From contig NZ_CP143867.1 in the NCBI RefSeq assembly GCF_036416795.1, forward strand, positions 620,001 to 684,000: DNA of 64,000 nucleotides. The letters run 5' to 3'. Of this stretch, positions 1 to 10,500 are shown piece after piece; position 1 is the stretch's first letter, and each line of letters opens with the position of its first letter. Position numbers and translations under genes: made by a program. Under the pieces are notes generated by a model, which was not told the origin of the DNA, did no database searches, and saw only the letters and a program-made list of their open reading frames with translations. The stretch is from Bacteroides sp. MSB163. GTDB taxonomy: Bacteria > Bacteroidota > Bacteroidia > Bacteroidales > Bacteroidaceae.

Positions 1-93
1 CAAACTAAAAATGCGATAATAAAAGATGTATTGAAGCATACATACTTTATTGAAAAAGTTAGTTCCCAAGAAAAATCAGAACTAACCAAGTAA
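1..93 (+). CDS. C-terminal end of an unidentified gene (partial)
   Basis: An open frame runs from the left edge to a TAA at 91-93, giving the last 30 residues of a Lys-rich, hydrophilic protein ending in ELTK. Nothing in it identifies a family. It could equally be chance, because the A+T-rich region beyond it is a degraded gene on the other strand. Confidence 0.25.
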   Translation, partial: QTKNAIIKDVLKHTYFIEKVSSQEKSELTK

Positions 94-124
94 CGACCAG
101 TTAAGAGTAGGTACACGTGTTTTT

Positions 125-473
125 TCATTTCTCAAATGTAATCACCATTTCAGGATATTTATCAGTCAGATTTACAGATTCGGTCATATCCTCTTTATAT
201 ATACAATTCCAAAGGAGTATCCTTTTTAATAATAACTACTTTCCAGTCACTCTTACGTTCCGCACATTGCTTACCGGAAAATTTCCAATATAGCAGATGA
301 TTGTCCGCATTCATCTGTTTACCATAGAATAAAGGCAAGATATTTATACCATTCAGTTATTGAGATCACTTATCCGTTGCATTAGCCACTGCTGTCAATA
401 TAGCCATTACATTTGGAGAATATATTAGATTTTCTTCTATTACTTTATGGTCTCTAGCATCCGGTAATTTCAT
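125..473 (-). pseudogene. Broken C-terminal part of a sulfatase
   Basis: Read on the minus strand, this stretch gives a recognisable sulfatase tail in pieces. It has a segment resembling the usual SPDxMPTI block (SPNVMAILTAVANATD), then LNGINILPLFYGKQ, then HLLYWKFSGKQ, then RKSDWKVVI and ELY, and finally TESVNLTDKYPEM before a stop at 125-127. Two in-frame stops lie after ANATD. A one-base shift lies after LELYI, so no continuous protein remains. The N-terminal catalytic part with the CxPSR formylglycine motif is not in the window next to it. It lies just beyond the last gene of the pectin locus on the same strand, so it is probably a lost member of that locus. Family assignment rests on motif order only. 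Confidence 0.62.
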
Positions 474-513
474 AAAAAAGAGGCGATAAACTCCACAGAG
501 CTACCGCCTTCTT
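474..513 (-). terminator. Rho-independent terminator after the GH43 gene
   Basis: On the minus strand AAGAAGGCG (505-513) pairs with CGCCTCTT (478-485), and an inner GAG/CTC extends the stem. A T-run (474-479) follows. It lies 28 bp past the GH43 stop and closes the SusC-to-GH43 unit. Confidence 0.65.
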
Positions 514-541
514 TACTCACTAACCTTTTATAAACCTCAAT

Positions 542-1810
542 TTATTCTTTGTTCCATACTTCTGTCCATTTCTGTTCCCAAAGTTCCCGATCTTTCTCAC
601 CAACAAAAGGCTGTTCCTTCGCCGGATAAACCAGACCATCAGCGGTGAAACTTGCACGAACAAAGCCTACTTTCTCCCGAAAATGAGACTGACTGTCATT
701 GCCGAAATAGCTGCACCACCAATTATCTTCTTTATCTTTAAAGAATCCGGTGCCACCACCGCAAGGTATCGATTCATGGCGTTTTTGATAGGGTCCGTAA
801 ACATTATCAGAAATTGCCAAACAAGTAGAATATCTTCCTTCATAATTGTCAGCCGCTCCCAGATAGTATTTCCCATTCCGTTTGAACAGTACCGCACCCT
901 CATGTCCCAGATCATTCATACCACGACCTACACACTTCTTAGCATGATGGTCCGGATTATGATCCGGTTCAGTCAGGACAACCCGACGAAAGGGTTCAGC
1001 CAGGCCGCTCATATCATCTTTCAACAGAGCAATCTCAGTTGCCTGCCCGTATGTGAAATATACTTTACCATCCTCATCCTCGAATAAAGTGGCGTCAATT
1101 CCCTCAACAATGGGACGATCAATAGTAAAAGCGTTTACGTAAGGCCCTTCCGGTTTGCCTGTACTACTTTTCAATATTCCAATCCCATCCGGACACATAC
1201 TGAAGCAGATGAAATAATTTCCTTTGATGTAATGAATTTCAGGTGCCCAAACAGCACGAACTGCACGTTTTGGGTGCTTACGCCATGTTTTCACCCATTC
1301 GTCCGCTTCCTTATCAATATCCCAAACCAGACCTAAATACTCCCAATTATGCAAATCCGCAGATTTCCACAGTTCTATACCCTCAGCCCAAGCCCAGATA
1401 TTATCACCGGAGGAACCTGTAAGATAGTAATTTCCATCGCCACCCAAAGTTACAACTCCATCACGCAAATGCAGTTCCCACGCAGGCTTAATGGGAGGTA
1501 CCAATCCTTTTTCCACAGCTGACCCCGTACACATCCGGAGATTTCCTTCCTGATATTCCGGACGGGGATAATTGCCACAGTATACAACTCCTTCAGTACC
1601 ACTTCTCCAACCTCCACGACCATCTCTCTCTACAGGCATTCCCGGTCCGCTAACGCCAGAGAACTGTTTAGCCCACTCTATTTGTTCTTGCGGTGCAATA
1701 TATATATCTTTCTGAGCAAATGCCCAACAGGAAAACAAACAATTTACCAAAAGAAGGAGACTTCTTCCAAAGCTTGAATTAAAAGAAAATATTCTCTGAT
1801 TTACTCTCAT
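542..1810 (-). CDS. Secreted GH43 family glycoside hydrolase
   Basis: 422 residues with an N-terminal signal peptide ending near CWAFAQ, so the enzyme is exported. The five-bladed propeller signatures of GH43 are visible. WAPEIHY lies near residue 200, IDATLFEDEDG holds the pKa-modulating Asp, and HEGAVLFKRNGKYYL carries the likely general-acid Glu. The usual N-terminal general-base Asp is probably in the DGNYYLTGSS strand. GH43 members are mostly arabinofuranosidases, xylosidases or galactosidases. In this pectin locus removal of arabinose or galactose side chains of rhamnogalacturonan-I is plausible, but substrate cannot be read from sequence. It is the last intact gene of the SusC/SusD unit, 18 bp after the preceding lipoprotein gene. 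Confidence 0.85.
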   Translation of the reverse strand: MRVNQRIFSFNSSFGRSLLLLVNCLFSCWAFAQKDIYIAPQEQIEWAKQFSGVSGPGMPVERDGRGGWRSGTEGVVYCGNYPRPEYQEGNLRMCTGSAVEKGLVPPIKPAWELHLRDGVVTLGGDGNYYLTGSSGDNIWAWAEGIELWKSADLHNWEYLGLVWDIDKEADEWVKTWRKHPKRAVRAVWAPEIHYIKGNYFICFSMCPDGIGILKSSTGKPEGPYVNAFTIDRPIVEGIDATLFEDEDGKVYFTYGQATEIALLKDDMSGLAEPFRRVVLTEPDHNPDHHAKKCVGRGMNDLGHEGAVLFKRNGKYYLGAADNYEGRYSTCLAISDNVYGPYQKRHESIPCGGGTGFFKDKEDNWWCSYFGNDSQSHFREKVGFVRASFTADGLVYPAKEQPFVGEKDRELWEQKWTEVWNKE

Positions 1811-1828
1811 GTTTTTCTATATATAAAA

Positions 1829-3700
1829 TTAATCTACTTTTACACAACGCACGGAGAAAGCATTGGCACGGCTATTCTTCCCTGCCGTATCTACTTTATC
1901 CTTGCCCACGTTCATGTAACTTGCATCTGCCCCATTGGATGCGGAAGCTGTACTTTGCCAATAGTAACCAGATTTCTCCGCATCCTGAAGTTTTCCTGTT
2001 TTACGATTACGTAAACCACCAAGCGGATACCACAACTCCTGTCCATTATAATTTAAAGAGTAACCTAAATTCTCTGCATCCCAATTAGAGGTAGAGAGAA
2101 AAACACTCGCCTCAATGCCGGATGTAGAAGAAGATGAATTCAACCATGTATCACGCGGTGCAACCATGTAACCTTCAGGACAAGGATCGTATACAGATTT
2201 CTGAATTGAAGCAACTGACGGATAATCATATCCTTCGGGATTTCCCCAGAGAGCATTATCACCCCAATAGAGCCAGTCATATGAATAATAGTAAGGTGGG
2301 GCGGAAACATTGCTCTTGGAACGTGAATACTTAATATATGTAGCCGGATTCTGGACAGAATAGGCCACCGTACCTCTTTCTTCACTACCACTTTCTATTT
2401 TCAGGCTAACTACCCCACTCTGGTCATACATCTCAGCTTCAGTATTCTTTCCTATTTCACTGGTTGTTACAAACGGGTCTTTACGCCCCCATTGATAAAG
2501 TAACCCTATGGATCCCGCATCACCCGGAGTAGCAGAAACAGCACCCAGATTACGATCCATAACTGTATAACTATTGCCTTTGCTATTTACTCCGAAAGGT
2601 TGATCTACAACATCAGTAATCCAAATATGATAAGACCAAAGGATAATAGCATCCTCTGCATCAGGATCTTCCATATCATAAATAGCGACAACCGCATTAC
2701 CTGGTTGCCCATTCAAAGTAGCTGTGAAAGATTTACGGTCGGAAGATAATGACACATTGCTTATAAAATCGGTAGAAACATCATTCCAAAGTAATTTGGC
2801 AGAACGAGCTAATCTGCTATCGTCCGAAGCATGATTCTCATAAGTGTACTTCAGACTGGTAGTATAGTAAGGAGTACAATCAACGGTTACTGAAGTTGTA
2901 CCGGGAGCCACCATGATTGAGTTGGCCTTACCATAATAATTGGTCACCGATACCCATTCAATGCTCTCTAAAGCAACAGAAAGTACTTTACCGCGTTCAA
3001 TGCTCTTTCCGTTCAAGTCTACAGAGCAAGTCCCCATTCCTTTGGGAGAAACCAAAGTTATATCCAACGCGCTACTCAATGCCATTGGCGGAAGAGCAAG
3101 ATATAACTCCTGTCCTTCGGATATGTTTATATCACCTTTCAGCACAAGTGTCTTCGAAGTATTCTCCCGGAAAGTAACCTGCCCCGTCATTGTATCCAAA
3201 CTTATATCTCCTGTGAGTATATCATTCTTAGACTCAAAAGTGACGGAGGTAAGAGACGCAAAATCTTCATTAGCCGGAACTATCAGTTTCAATCCTCCAC
3301 AGACTGCATTCATTTGCATATTATTCAACCCGTCATTATCTGTCAGGCAATAAAGCGGACAAGCGGACTGGTCTATCGCACCTTGTGTATAAGTCTGAAC
3401 TGTCGGTAAAGAATAATCCAGATTATTGCCCGAAAATTGGGCATTAGCAGGATAATAAATCAGATATTGATTGGCAACAGGAACAACGTACATACTAACG
3501 CATGCATTCGACAATACAGAGTATTCCGTTCCATTGATGCCTATTTTTTCTCCAGTCTGGATTTCTACCTTCAATTCATCTTCCTGATTAAGGGTCAAAG
3601 TAAACGAATTGGGCTGTTCATAAATTAATTGTTCGGTATCGTCACAACTAACCATAATTACCACTAATGCAGCAACGAGATATTTTATCAGTGTTTTCAT
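1829..3700 (-). CDS. FISUMP-type cell-surface lipoprotein in the pectin locus
   Basis: 623 residues. The leader MKTLIKYLVAALVVIMVSC ends in a lipobox Cys followed by DD, so a lipid-anchored envelope protein is expected. The N-terminal half (about 30-230) resembles the beta-rich fimbrillin-like fold of Bacteroides surface proteins. The C-terminal half has the FISUMP layout: VMDRNLGA, LYQWGRKDPF, a GYMVAPRDTW strand, SGYYWQSTA, and a terminal SVRCVKVD. No catalytic residues are evident. Its place between the pectate lyase and GH43 genes suggests a surface glycan-binding or structural role, in the position where SusE/SusF-like binding proteins usually sit. That role is inference; the fold calls are by eye. 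Confidence 0.75.
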   Translation of the reverse strand: MKTLIKYLVAALVVIMVSCDDTEQLIYEQPNSFTLTLNQEDELKVEIQTGEKIGINGTEYSVLSNACVSMYVVPVANQYLIYYPANAQFSGNNLDYSLPTVQTYTQGAIDQSACPLYCLTDNDGLNNMQMNAVCGGLKLIVPANEDFASLTSVTFESKNDILTGDISLDTMTGQVTFRENTSKTLVLKGDINISEGQELYLALPPMALSSALDITLVSPKGMGTCSVDLNGKSIERGKVLSVALESIEWVSVTNYYGKANSIMVAPGTTSVTVDCTPYYTTSLKYTYENHASDDSRLARSAKLLWNDVSTDFISNVSLSSDRKSFTATLNGQPGNAVVAIYDMEDPDAEDAIILWSYHIWITDVVDQPFGVNSKGNSYTVMDRNLGAVSATPGDAGSIGLLYQWGRKDPFVTTSEIGKNTEAEMYDQSGVVSLKIESGSEERGTVAYSVQNPATYIKYSRSKSNVSAPPYYYSYDWLYWGDNALWGNPEGYDYPSVASIQKSVYDPCPEGYMVAPRDTWLNSSSSTSGIEASVFLSTSNWDAENLGYSLNYNGQELWYPLGGLRNRKTGKLQDAEKSGYYWQSTASASNGADASYMNVGKDKVDTAGKNSRANAFSVRCVKVD

Positions 3701-3727
3701 ACTGTTTCTTCTCCTTATGTTTAAGAG

Positions 3728-5191
3728 TTAATTATTAAGTTTAGCATCAAGTGTAAAGATATAGTTTTCGATATTCGTATAACCGTTATTTGCTATCTTT
3801 GCAGCATCAGAGGGATCATTCTTATCCAAACCATATTTGTCTTCAAATTCATCGGGTATGCCGTCATTGTCGCTATCCAAAGGTTTCTCTCCGTTTTGAA
3901 TAGTGCCTATACCTCCCAATGAAAACTGCTGTACATCTTGTTCATTCTGAATAATCGTTCCCTTTTTACCCAATGAAGTCAACTCATCAATCAGATATTG
4001 GTCTACTTCGTCACGAACCGGAAGGCTGGCACCTACATATTTCACAATCCAATGATAGGCCTCCGTTGCAGATGTTTGCTGGCTAATAACAGGATGTTTG
4101 TCAGAAGGTGCACTCAGGAAGGTCGGCTCTCCTTTACAATACTCAGTCCAGTTGCTTTGTGTCAATTCAAAGCCATTAAGCGAACCACCTTTATCATTAT
4201 CATAATAATTTCCTTTATAATAAGTTCTAAAGTCGGCATTGCCTCCCAGAAACGGCGGAGTAGGACTCATCGGAACTTTTTCCACCTTAATAGAGTTATC
4301 TTCTTGTCTTACATTCTGCCAGTTGTCTACAGGACCTACAATAAAGTAGTTATCCTCAATAGTTGTTTCCGACTGGCCGGACGAATCACCACCCATATTA
4401 TAAGCGGCACCACTTCCCCAGTTATAAACCACATTGTTCACAAACTGATTCAAACCTTTCACTTTCGGATTACGTGTTTTATTATCAGTATAAAGATTGC
4501 GAAAAAGGGTGATACCTGATTCGGTATCAGTCTGAATCAGCCCTCCACAGGAATGATTTTGCAGTCCCTGGCCAAGAATTGAATTCTGAATAGTGATATT
4601 GCGTGGAAATGTCCCTTTACTATCCCAATTGATAGAGAAGTTTTCGTCACGCCCCCAGGTAACAGATAGATGGTCAAAAATCATATTCTCACCATTTGCT
4701 ATTCCGGCAGCATCTTTTCCATCAGGACCTTCTATTCCCATACGGATGCGCAAATGACGACAAATAAGATTGCTAGCCCCGGTAAACGATACACGATTGC
4801 CATAAAGCACAATACCATCTCCGGGAGCAGTCTGAGCTGCAACAGTCAGATTTTTAGAGAATACAAGCGCCTCTTTCAGATGGATTACGCCCGCTACATC
4901 AAACACAATAATACGGTCGGGCTTACTCACGGCAGAACGTAATGAGCCTTCTTCATCATTATCTTCCAAAGTCGTCACATGATATATTTCTCCGCCACGA
5001 CCACCGGTAGCATTAGCCCCATAACCTTCCGCACCGGGAAAAGCCAGAACTTTACCATAGTCGGGAAAAGGGCCGTCGGTACCTTTCTTCAAAACAATCT
5101 CAATATCATTATCGCTGCAACTCATTCCAAACGTTGCAATAAGGAGTAAAACTCCGGCACTCTTAAAGAAGTTTAATAGAGTAGTTTTCAT
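3728..5191 (-). CDS. PL1-like pectate lyase lipoprotein
   Basis: 487 residues from the ATG at 5191. That start is chosen because MKTTLLNFFKSAG begins a proper lipoprotein leader ending in GMSC; an in-frame extension to 5269 would bury it. The beta-helix begins at AFPGAEGYGANATGGRGG, typical of Bacteroidetes PL1 lyases. It continues with SLRSAVSKPDRIIVFDVAG, then IRMGIEGPDG and FDHLSVTWGRDE, the Ca-binding/catalytic face. Near the C-terminus DSDNDGIPDEFEDKYGL is a thrombospondin type-3-like Ca-binding repeat. It should cleave de-esterified homogalacturonan by beta-elimination at the cell surface. It lies 220 bp after susD, and that gap holds an inverted repeat. Confidence 0.85.
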   Translation of the reverse strand: MKTTLLNFFKSAGVLLLIATFGMSCSDNDIEIVLKKGTDGPFPDYGKVLAFPGAEGYGANATGGRGGEIYHVTTLEDNDEEGSLRSAVSKPDRIIVFDVAGVIHLKEALVFSKNLTVAAQTAPGDGIVLYGNRVSFTGASNLICRHLRIRMGIEGPDGKDAAGIANGENMIFDHLSVTWGRDENFSINWDSKGTFPRNITIQNSILGQGLQNHSCGGLIQTDTESGITLFRNLYTDNKTRNPKVKGLNQFVNNVVYNWGSGAAYNMGGDSSGQSETTIEDNYFIVGPVDNWQNVRQEDNSIKVEKVPMSPTPPFLGGNADFRTYYKGNYYDNDKGGSLNGFELTQSNWTEYCKGEPTFLSAPSDKHPVISQQTSATEAYHWIVKYVGASLPVRDEVDQYLIDELTSLGKKGTIIQNEQDVQQFSLGGIGTIQNGEKPLDSDNDGIPDEFEDKYGLDKNDPSDAAKIANNGYTNIENYIFTLDAKLNN

Positions 5192-5322
5192 TTTAGGTTG
5201 ATTTATACAGGTAAACATTTGTTGTTCGCTAAAAGCAATAAGAATCCATGCCTCTGTCCGGACGGACAAAAGCCTATCTTTTAATAATAGACATTTTAGG
5301 AATAAATAATTGAATTAAAAAG

Positions 5323-5382
5323 ATAGCCTTAAACCCACATAAAAAATCTATAAATATTTGTTTTATGCAAATTTAAGGCTAT
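5323..5382 (-). repeat. 11-bp inverted repeat in the susD-pectate lyase gap
   Basis: ATAGCCTTAAA (5323-5333) and TTTAAGGCTAT (5372-5382) are perfect complements with a 38-nt spacer. The hairpin starts 30 bp past the susD stop. There is no clean T-run, so an RNA-stabilising or processing structure that favours susC/susD message is as likely as a terminator. Confidence 0.55.
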
Positions 5383-5411
5383 GTATTATCTGCTTTCAGA
5401 ATGAAGCAAGA

Positions 5412-7502
5412 TTATTTGGCGTAAGCCGGATGCTGAGTCAGATTCGGGTTATCTACCATCGGATGTCCGGGATCCTTTGCAGCAAAAGGTAACAATTCGC
5501 AGCAGTTCTTTTGGAAACCATAGTACAAACCGTCACTTCCATCAGAAGCTTCAATCCAATTAGGGAATTTACCACCGTTTTCGGCATAGCCTGTAGGATT
5601 TTTATAAATGATGGCACCAATTTGCAAAGCATTAAATCCACCGGTAAAACCGACAGCTTTACGTGCATTGCCATTGAATGTACTTGTATAAGCTTCAAAC
5701 ATATTAGTCGGATACCATTTGTCTCCATCTTCTACCACAACTCCATGAGCTCTCACAATTTCGGCTAACTTCGCTTGATATTCATTATATTTTCCTTGTT
5801 CTGTCGGAATCTCTTTTATAACTACAATTTCAGCCTCATCTGTCAAGTCAATATAATCCAAAGCAAGGAATTTATCACCATACTGCTGTCCATCTACCTG
5901 GAACTTATACAAACGGTAAATCGGCATATTAGCATACTTGCCTTCTCGCTTAGAAAGATCTTTCATATCCTTCTTAGCTTCTTCCAGTTGTTCGGACAAG
6001 CGATTCATACGAATCATATCCGTACGAAGCATAAACTCGCCAGCAAACTCCCATTTACGTTCCTGGAGTAAAGCATCTTCAAAAGCTTGTTGATCAGATG
6101 GTATGGAAAGCGCACCTACTCCGGCACGGTCACGCACTTGCTTCAAAGCATCTTTAGCAGCTTGTGTAGGACCGTTATTCAGATAGTTTTGAGTTTCAGC
6201 ATACATCAATAATACATCGGCATAACGCATTACAGGAATGTTTAAGTTACGCTTTGCAGCCTCTTGCGGCTCCACGCACCAAGGAATACGGAATTTTCCG
6301 TGCATAATGCAAGAGTAAGTAGTACCTACATCAACAAATGTATCATCCGCTGCACCTTTATTCAAGAAGTAGATACTATAAGATGTACAAGTAACGTCAC
6401 GACGCGTGTCATTATCATCAAACGACAAATAATACGTTGGTAGCATAAACTGCATAGCTTTACGTGAACCATAAGTACCACCACGAGATCCCGGTTGCGC
6501 CAAAACCCCAAAATTAGAGTTTGTATTCGGACCATATTGTGCCAAATCCCAAATCATTTCAGCATCTGTGGCAGTGAAATTACGCTGACAGAAGTTGTAC
6601 CACAAATATTGGAATCCACTCATGCCACTTTGCGCTTGAATTAAAGAATTTTCGTTCTTATCGATAATAGCTTTACAAGCATCGTTAGCAATCTGATAAA
6701 GTTCACGAACGCGTGCTTCATCATCACGGCGTGCCAATTTCAAACTGGCAGGGTCATTCGTCTGCAGATTCCAACGTAATGAGTAACCACCTGCATAAAG
6801 AGCTGTACGAGCCAGCAGAGCATAAACACCTTGCTTAGACAAACGTTCCGCTGTGGCGTATCCACTTTCCTTGAACCAAGGTACCCAATCTTTAGCTTGC
6901 TGCAAATCTGCAATTATCTGATCATATATTTCATCACGTGATGAACGTTTAGGATAGAATGTATTTTCATCATTCGGATCCAGTTCTTCCATCGGAGTCC
7001 ATACTGCCGGAACATCACCATAAATACGTATTAAGTTCAAATAACAAAAAGCACGAATAGAAAGAGCTTCACCTAATAGAGCATTACGTTTAGTAGTTTC
7101 ACTCATCTTCTTCAATTTAGAAATTGCAAGATTGGTAGACTCAATGATACGATACCCCTCTTTGAAGATTGTAGTCACTGTAGCAGGTACCATTGGATCA
7201 TAACTATAATTACAAATTCTATATTTTGAATTATTAGTAGAACCGTCTTCACTGGAGTGCATCACAGTCTCACCCATACCTAAATGGTAATACATTTCCT
7301 GATGAATCAAACCACGATAACAACCCAGAATAAACAATTCCGCCATATCCTCATCTTGAAACACCGTTTCGGAGTCAGGGTCTGTGTAGGATGGCATATC
7401 AAGCCAATCCTGACACGAAGTCATACTTAAAAGGAAGGAAGAGATAGCTGTTGCGAACAACGTCTTCTTCAACCCAGACAATATTATTGATACTTTTTTC
7501 AT
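5412..7502 (-). CDS. SusD-like surface glycan-binding lipoprotein
   Basis: 696 residues, at the long end of the SusD family. The leader ends in LLSMTSC followed by QDWLD, the classic SusD lipobox context. The N-terminal helical TPR region is visible (GCYRGLIHQ, EGYRIIESTNLAISKLK, EALSIRAFCYLNLIRIYGDVP). The second half has the usual PVMRYADVLLMYAE and DALKQVRDRAGV blocks and QERKWEFAGE. SusD proteins cap the SusC transporter and capture oligosaccharides at the cell surface. It starts 19 bp after susC in the same unit. The ligand is probably a pectin or rhamnogalacturonan fragment, judged from the enzymes around it. Confidence 0.93.
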   Translation of the reverse strand: MKKVSIILSGLKKTLFATAISSFLLSMTSCQDWLDMPSYTDPDSETVFQDEDMAELFILGCYRGLIHQEMYYHLGMGETVMHSSEDGSTNNSKYRICNYSYDPMVPATVTTIFKEGYRIIESTNLAISKLKKMSETTKRNALLGEALSIRAFCYLNLIRIYGDVPAVWTPMEELDPNDENTFYPKRSSRDEIYDQIIADLQQAKDWVPWFKESGYATAERLSKQGVYALLARTALYAGGYSLRWNLQTNDPASLKLARRDDEARVRELYQIANDACKAIIDKNENSLIQAQSGMSGFQYLWYNFCQRNFTATDAEMIWDLAQYGPNTNSNFGVLAQPGSRGGTYGSRKAMQFMLPTYYLSFDDNDTRRDVTCTSYSIYFLNKGAADDTFVDVGTTYSCIMHGKFRIPWCVEPQEAAKRNLNIPVMRYADVLLMYAETQNYLNNGPTQAAKDALKQVRDRAGVGALSIPSDQQAFEDALLQERKWEFAGEFMLRTDMIRMNRLSEQLEEAKKDMKDLSKREGKYANMPIYRLYKFQVDGQQYGDKFLALDYIDLTDEAEIVVIKEIPTEQGKYNEYQAKLAEIVRAHGVVVEDGDKWYPTNMFEAYTSTFNGNARKAVGFTGGFNALQIGAIIYKNPTGYAENGGKFPNWIEASDGSDGLYYGFQKNCCELLPFAAKDPGHPMVDNPNLTQHPAYAK

Positions 7503-7521
7503 GATTAATAAACGTTTTAGA

Positions 7522-10500
7522 TTAGAATGTTAAGTTAAGACCGATTACATAGCTTCTGGAGCGAGGATACATAGAACTGTCATATCCAGGCGTACAAGCC
7601 ACATAATCACTACTACCAGCAGAAACTTCAGGGTCATAACCAGAATAGCCGGTAATCGTAGCCAGATTATTAGCCGTGAAGTAAATACGCGCATTAGAAA
7701 TCATAGCTTTCTGTAACCATCTCTTGGGGAATGTATAACCTACCGTTACCTGTGCAATACGCAGATAGGAGCCATCCTCTACATAATAAGAAGAAGGATA
7801 AGTGATATAACTTGAATTCGTACTACCCAAATTCCACAAACGAGAAGATTCATCAGGGTTCAATTCTTTGATGCGTGCTAATGTTGTAGCTTTCTGTCCC
7901 GTTACAGGATCTATCAGACGATAGTAGTTACTTCCAAACTCAGCAGGTACATTTTGGAATTGTCCATAAGGGCTCATACTATGCTTAGTTGCGTTATAAA
8001 TATCGTTTCCGATAGAGAATTTCATAAATACACTCAAATCAAAACCACGGAAAGTAAAAGTATTATTAAAACCGCCGATACAATCCGGAGTACCATTACC
8101 AATCTTTACCTTATGAGCTTCAGAGAATTGTGCTGTACCATCTTCACCGGTTTGATTTGCTGCAAATTTAATATCACCAGGTTGCACAGGTTTAGCTTCT
8201 CCCTTTGAATTTACAGGAACAACAACGCCTTCACGCAAGGAGAAATTACCTTTATCGTCCTGCATAAAATCATCAGTAGTATAGACTCCATCATATATAT
8301 AACCATACATGTCACCTAGCTTCTGGCCAACTACAGCATAATAAGTTACTGTACCGGAACGATTACCGCCAACAGCAAAAGTTTTTTCATTCTGTCCAGT
8401 TTCCAACGAAATCACTTTGGAGCGATTGAATGCCAAATTCAGGTCTGAAGTCCAACTAAAGTCCTTTGTTCTTATATTCACCGTATTGAGAGTCAATTCA
8501 AAACCCCGGTTACGCATTTTTCCCACATTTTGATATTGCGCTGTATAACCAGTTGAAGATGGGATAACACATTTCATCAACATATCACTTACTTCATTGT
8601 TATACCATTCTGCTGTCAGATTCACGCGACTATTAAACAAAGCAACATCCAAACCAACATTAGTGGAACGCAATGTCTCCCATTTTAAATTCTTATTTCC
8701 TAAAGTGGTATCCAGTACATAAGCCAATGTACCGGTATTATTATTCATCGGATAATCAGACTCCTTAATCGAAGTTGTGTATAAGTAATCACCGATATTA
8801 CAATTACCCGTCGTTCCGTATCCCACACGCAATTTCAAACTATTAACATAATTCATCAGACTACTTTCTTTAAAGAAACTTTCTTCAGAAATACGCCATG
8901 CAGCTGATGCAGAAGGGAAGACACCCCATCTGTTACCGTCTGCAAATTTAGAAGAACCATCGGCACGGACAGTAGCTGTAAACAGATATCGTTCGTCAAA
9001 ATTATAGTTAGCACGTGCAAAAGCAGAAACAATACCGCTATGCTTATGAGAAACACTCTTCTCATAAACCGTAGCATTAGCTATATTATCAAGCCCGAAG
9101 TTAGGATACGGGAATTGTCTAAGCTTCATTGAATTTCCTTCCGATTCGCTATAAGAAGCTTCATGTCCTAACAAAACATTCAACTTATGTTTTTTAGCAA
9201 AAGTCTGATGATAGTTAAGAGTATTAGTGATTTGCCATTTGTAAGACTCATCATTACCAATACTACCATTAATACCTGTATTTTTCGGATCCATCAAATA
9301 AGAAGTAGAATTATGGTCAGCAAATGAATCTGATTTAGAACTAGACCATGTATAACTTCCAGCTGTACGCCAAGTAAAATATTTAAAGAGATCAAATTCT
9401 ATCCCGGCATTAACCGAATACATACGTGAACGTTTTTTAGAGGTAGAAGCCTCATTCTGAACTAGTGGATTAGCCGTATCATAATTACTGTTCAGAGAAG
9501 AATAATTCGGATAGGTCTGAGTATTCAACAATTCATCTTGTGTAAACATAGTACCTCCATTGATTGGCTGAAGCAAAACGTTCTTCATACCAGAATAAGC
9601 ACCACCACCCATCGTTTTCTTATTAGAAAACATAGCATTTACATCCAAGCGAACCCCCTTATAGAGTTCTGTATTGATCTTTGTACGGAATGAACTTCTA
9701 TTAGAACTATGATTAGCCAGCAAACCATCTTGCCCATTATAATTGTAAGTCAACATCACTTGTGTCTTATCGGTACCCGTAGTAACATTGACATTATGAC
9801 TTTGTGTTAAAGCAGAACCTCCAAATACTTCGTCCTGCCAATCAAGTGTGGAAGCACCGGCATAGCGATCATGAATACGGCTGTAAGCACCTGTATAGAA
9901 ATCGGAGACATCCGTAGCTAGATTATTATCAAAAACACTGCTCCAGTTACCCGGCACCCCCTGCAAATTAGCAAATTCATACTGATATTTCACATACTCT
10001 TCAGCATCAGACATCATATCCAGCTTTTTACTGAGTACATCGAATGAAAAATAAGTATTATAATTTACTTGAGTCTTACCTTTCTTACCCGATTTAGTTG
10101 TAATCAAAATGATACCGTTAGAACCACGTGCACCATAAATTGCCGTAGATGAAGCATCCTTCAACACATCAATACTTTCTATATCATTCACATCAATATT
10201 GCTGAGCGCATCACTCATTTCAAATCCGTCCACAATATAGAGTGGTGCAGTACTTTGAGTAATAGACATACCTCCACGAATAGTGATATTAGCTCCTGCA
10301 CCCGGAGCACCACTGGCAGTAACAATATTTACACCGGCAGCCTTACCTTGCAAAGCCTGTGCAGCAGTCATAGCCGGAACTGCTGCCAAATCGTTGCTTG
10401 ACACCGAAGAAGTTGCTCCCGTCAGATCTTTACGTTTCACCTTCGCATAACCAATGGCAACAACTTCTTCCAACATCACAGAAGACTCTTTTAATGTAAC

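Noticed and set aside
683..1087. Plus-strand open frame of 134 codons inside the GH43 gene
   Set aside because: It is antisense to a well-supported gene, has no recognisable motif and its composition follows the opposite strand.
5191..5269. N-terminal extension of the pectate lyase
   Set aside because: The extension would bury a canonical lipoprotein leader that starts at 5191.
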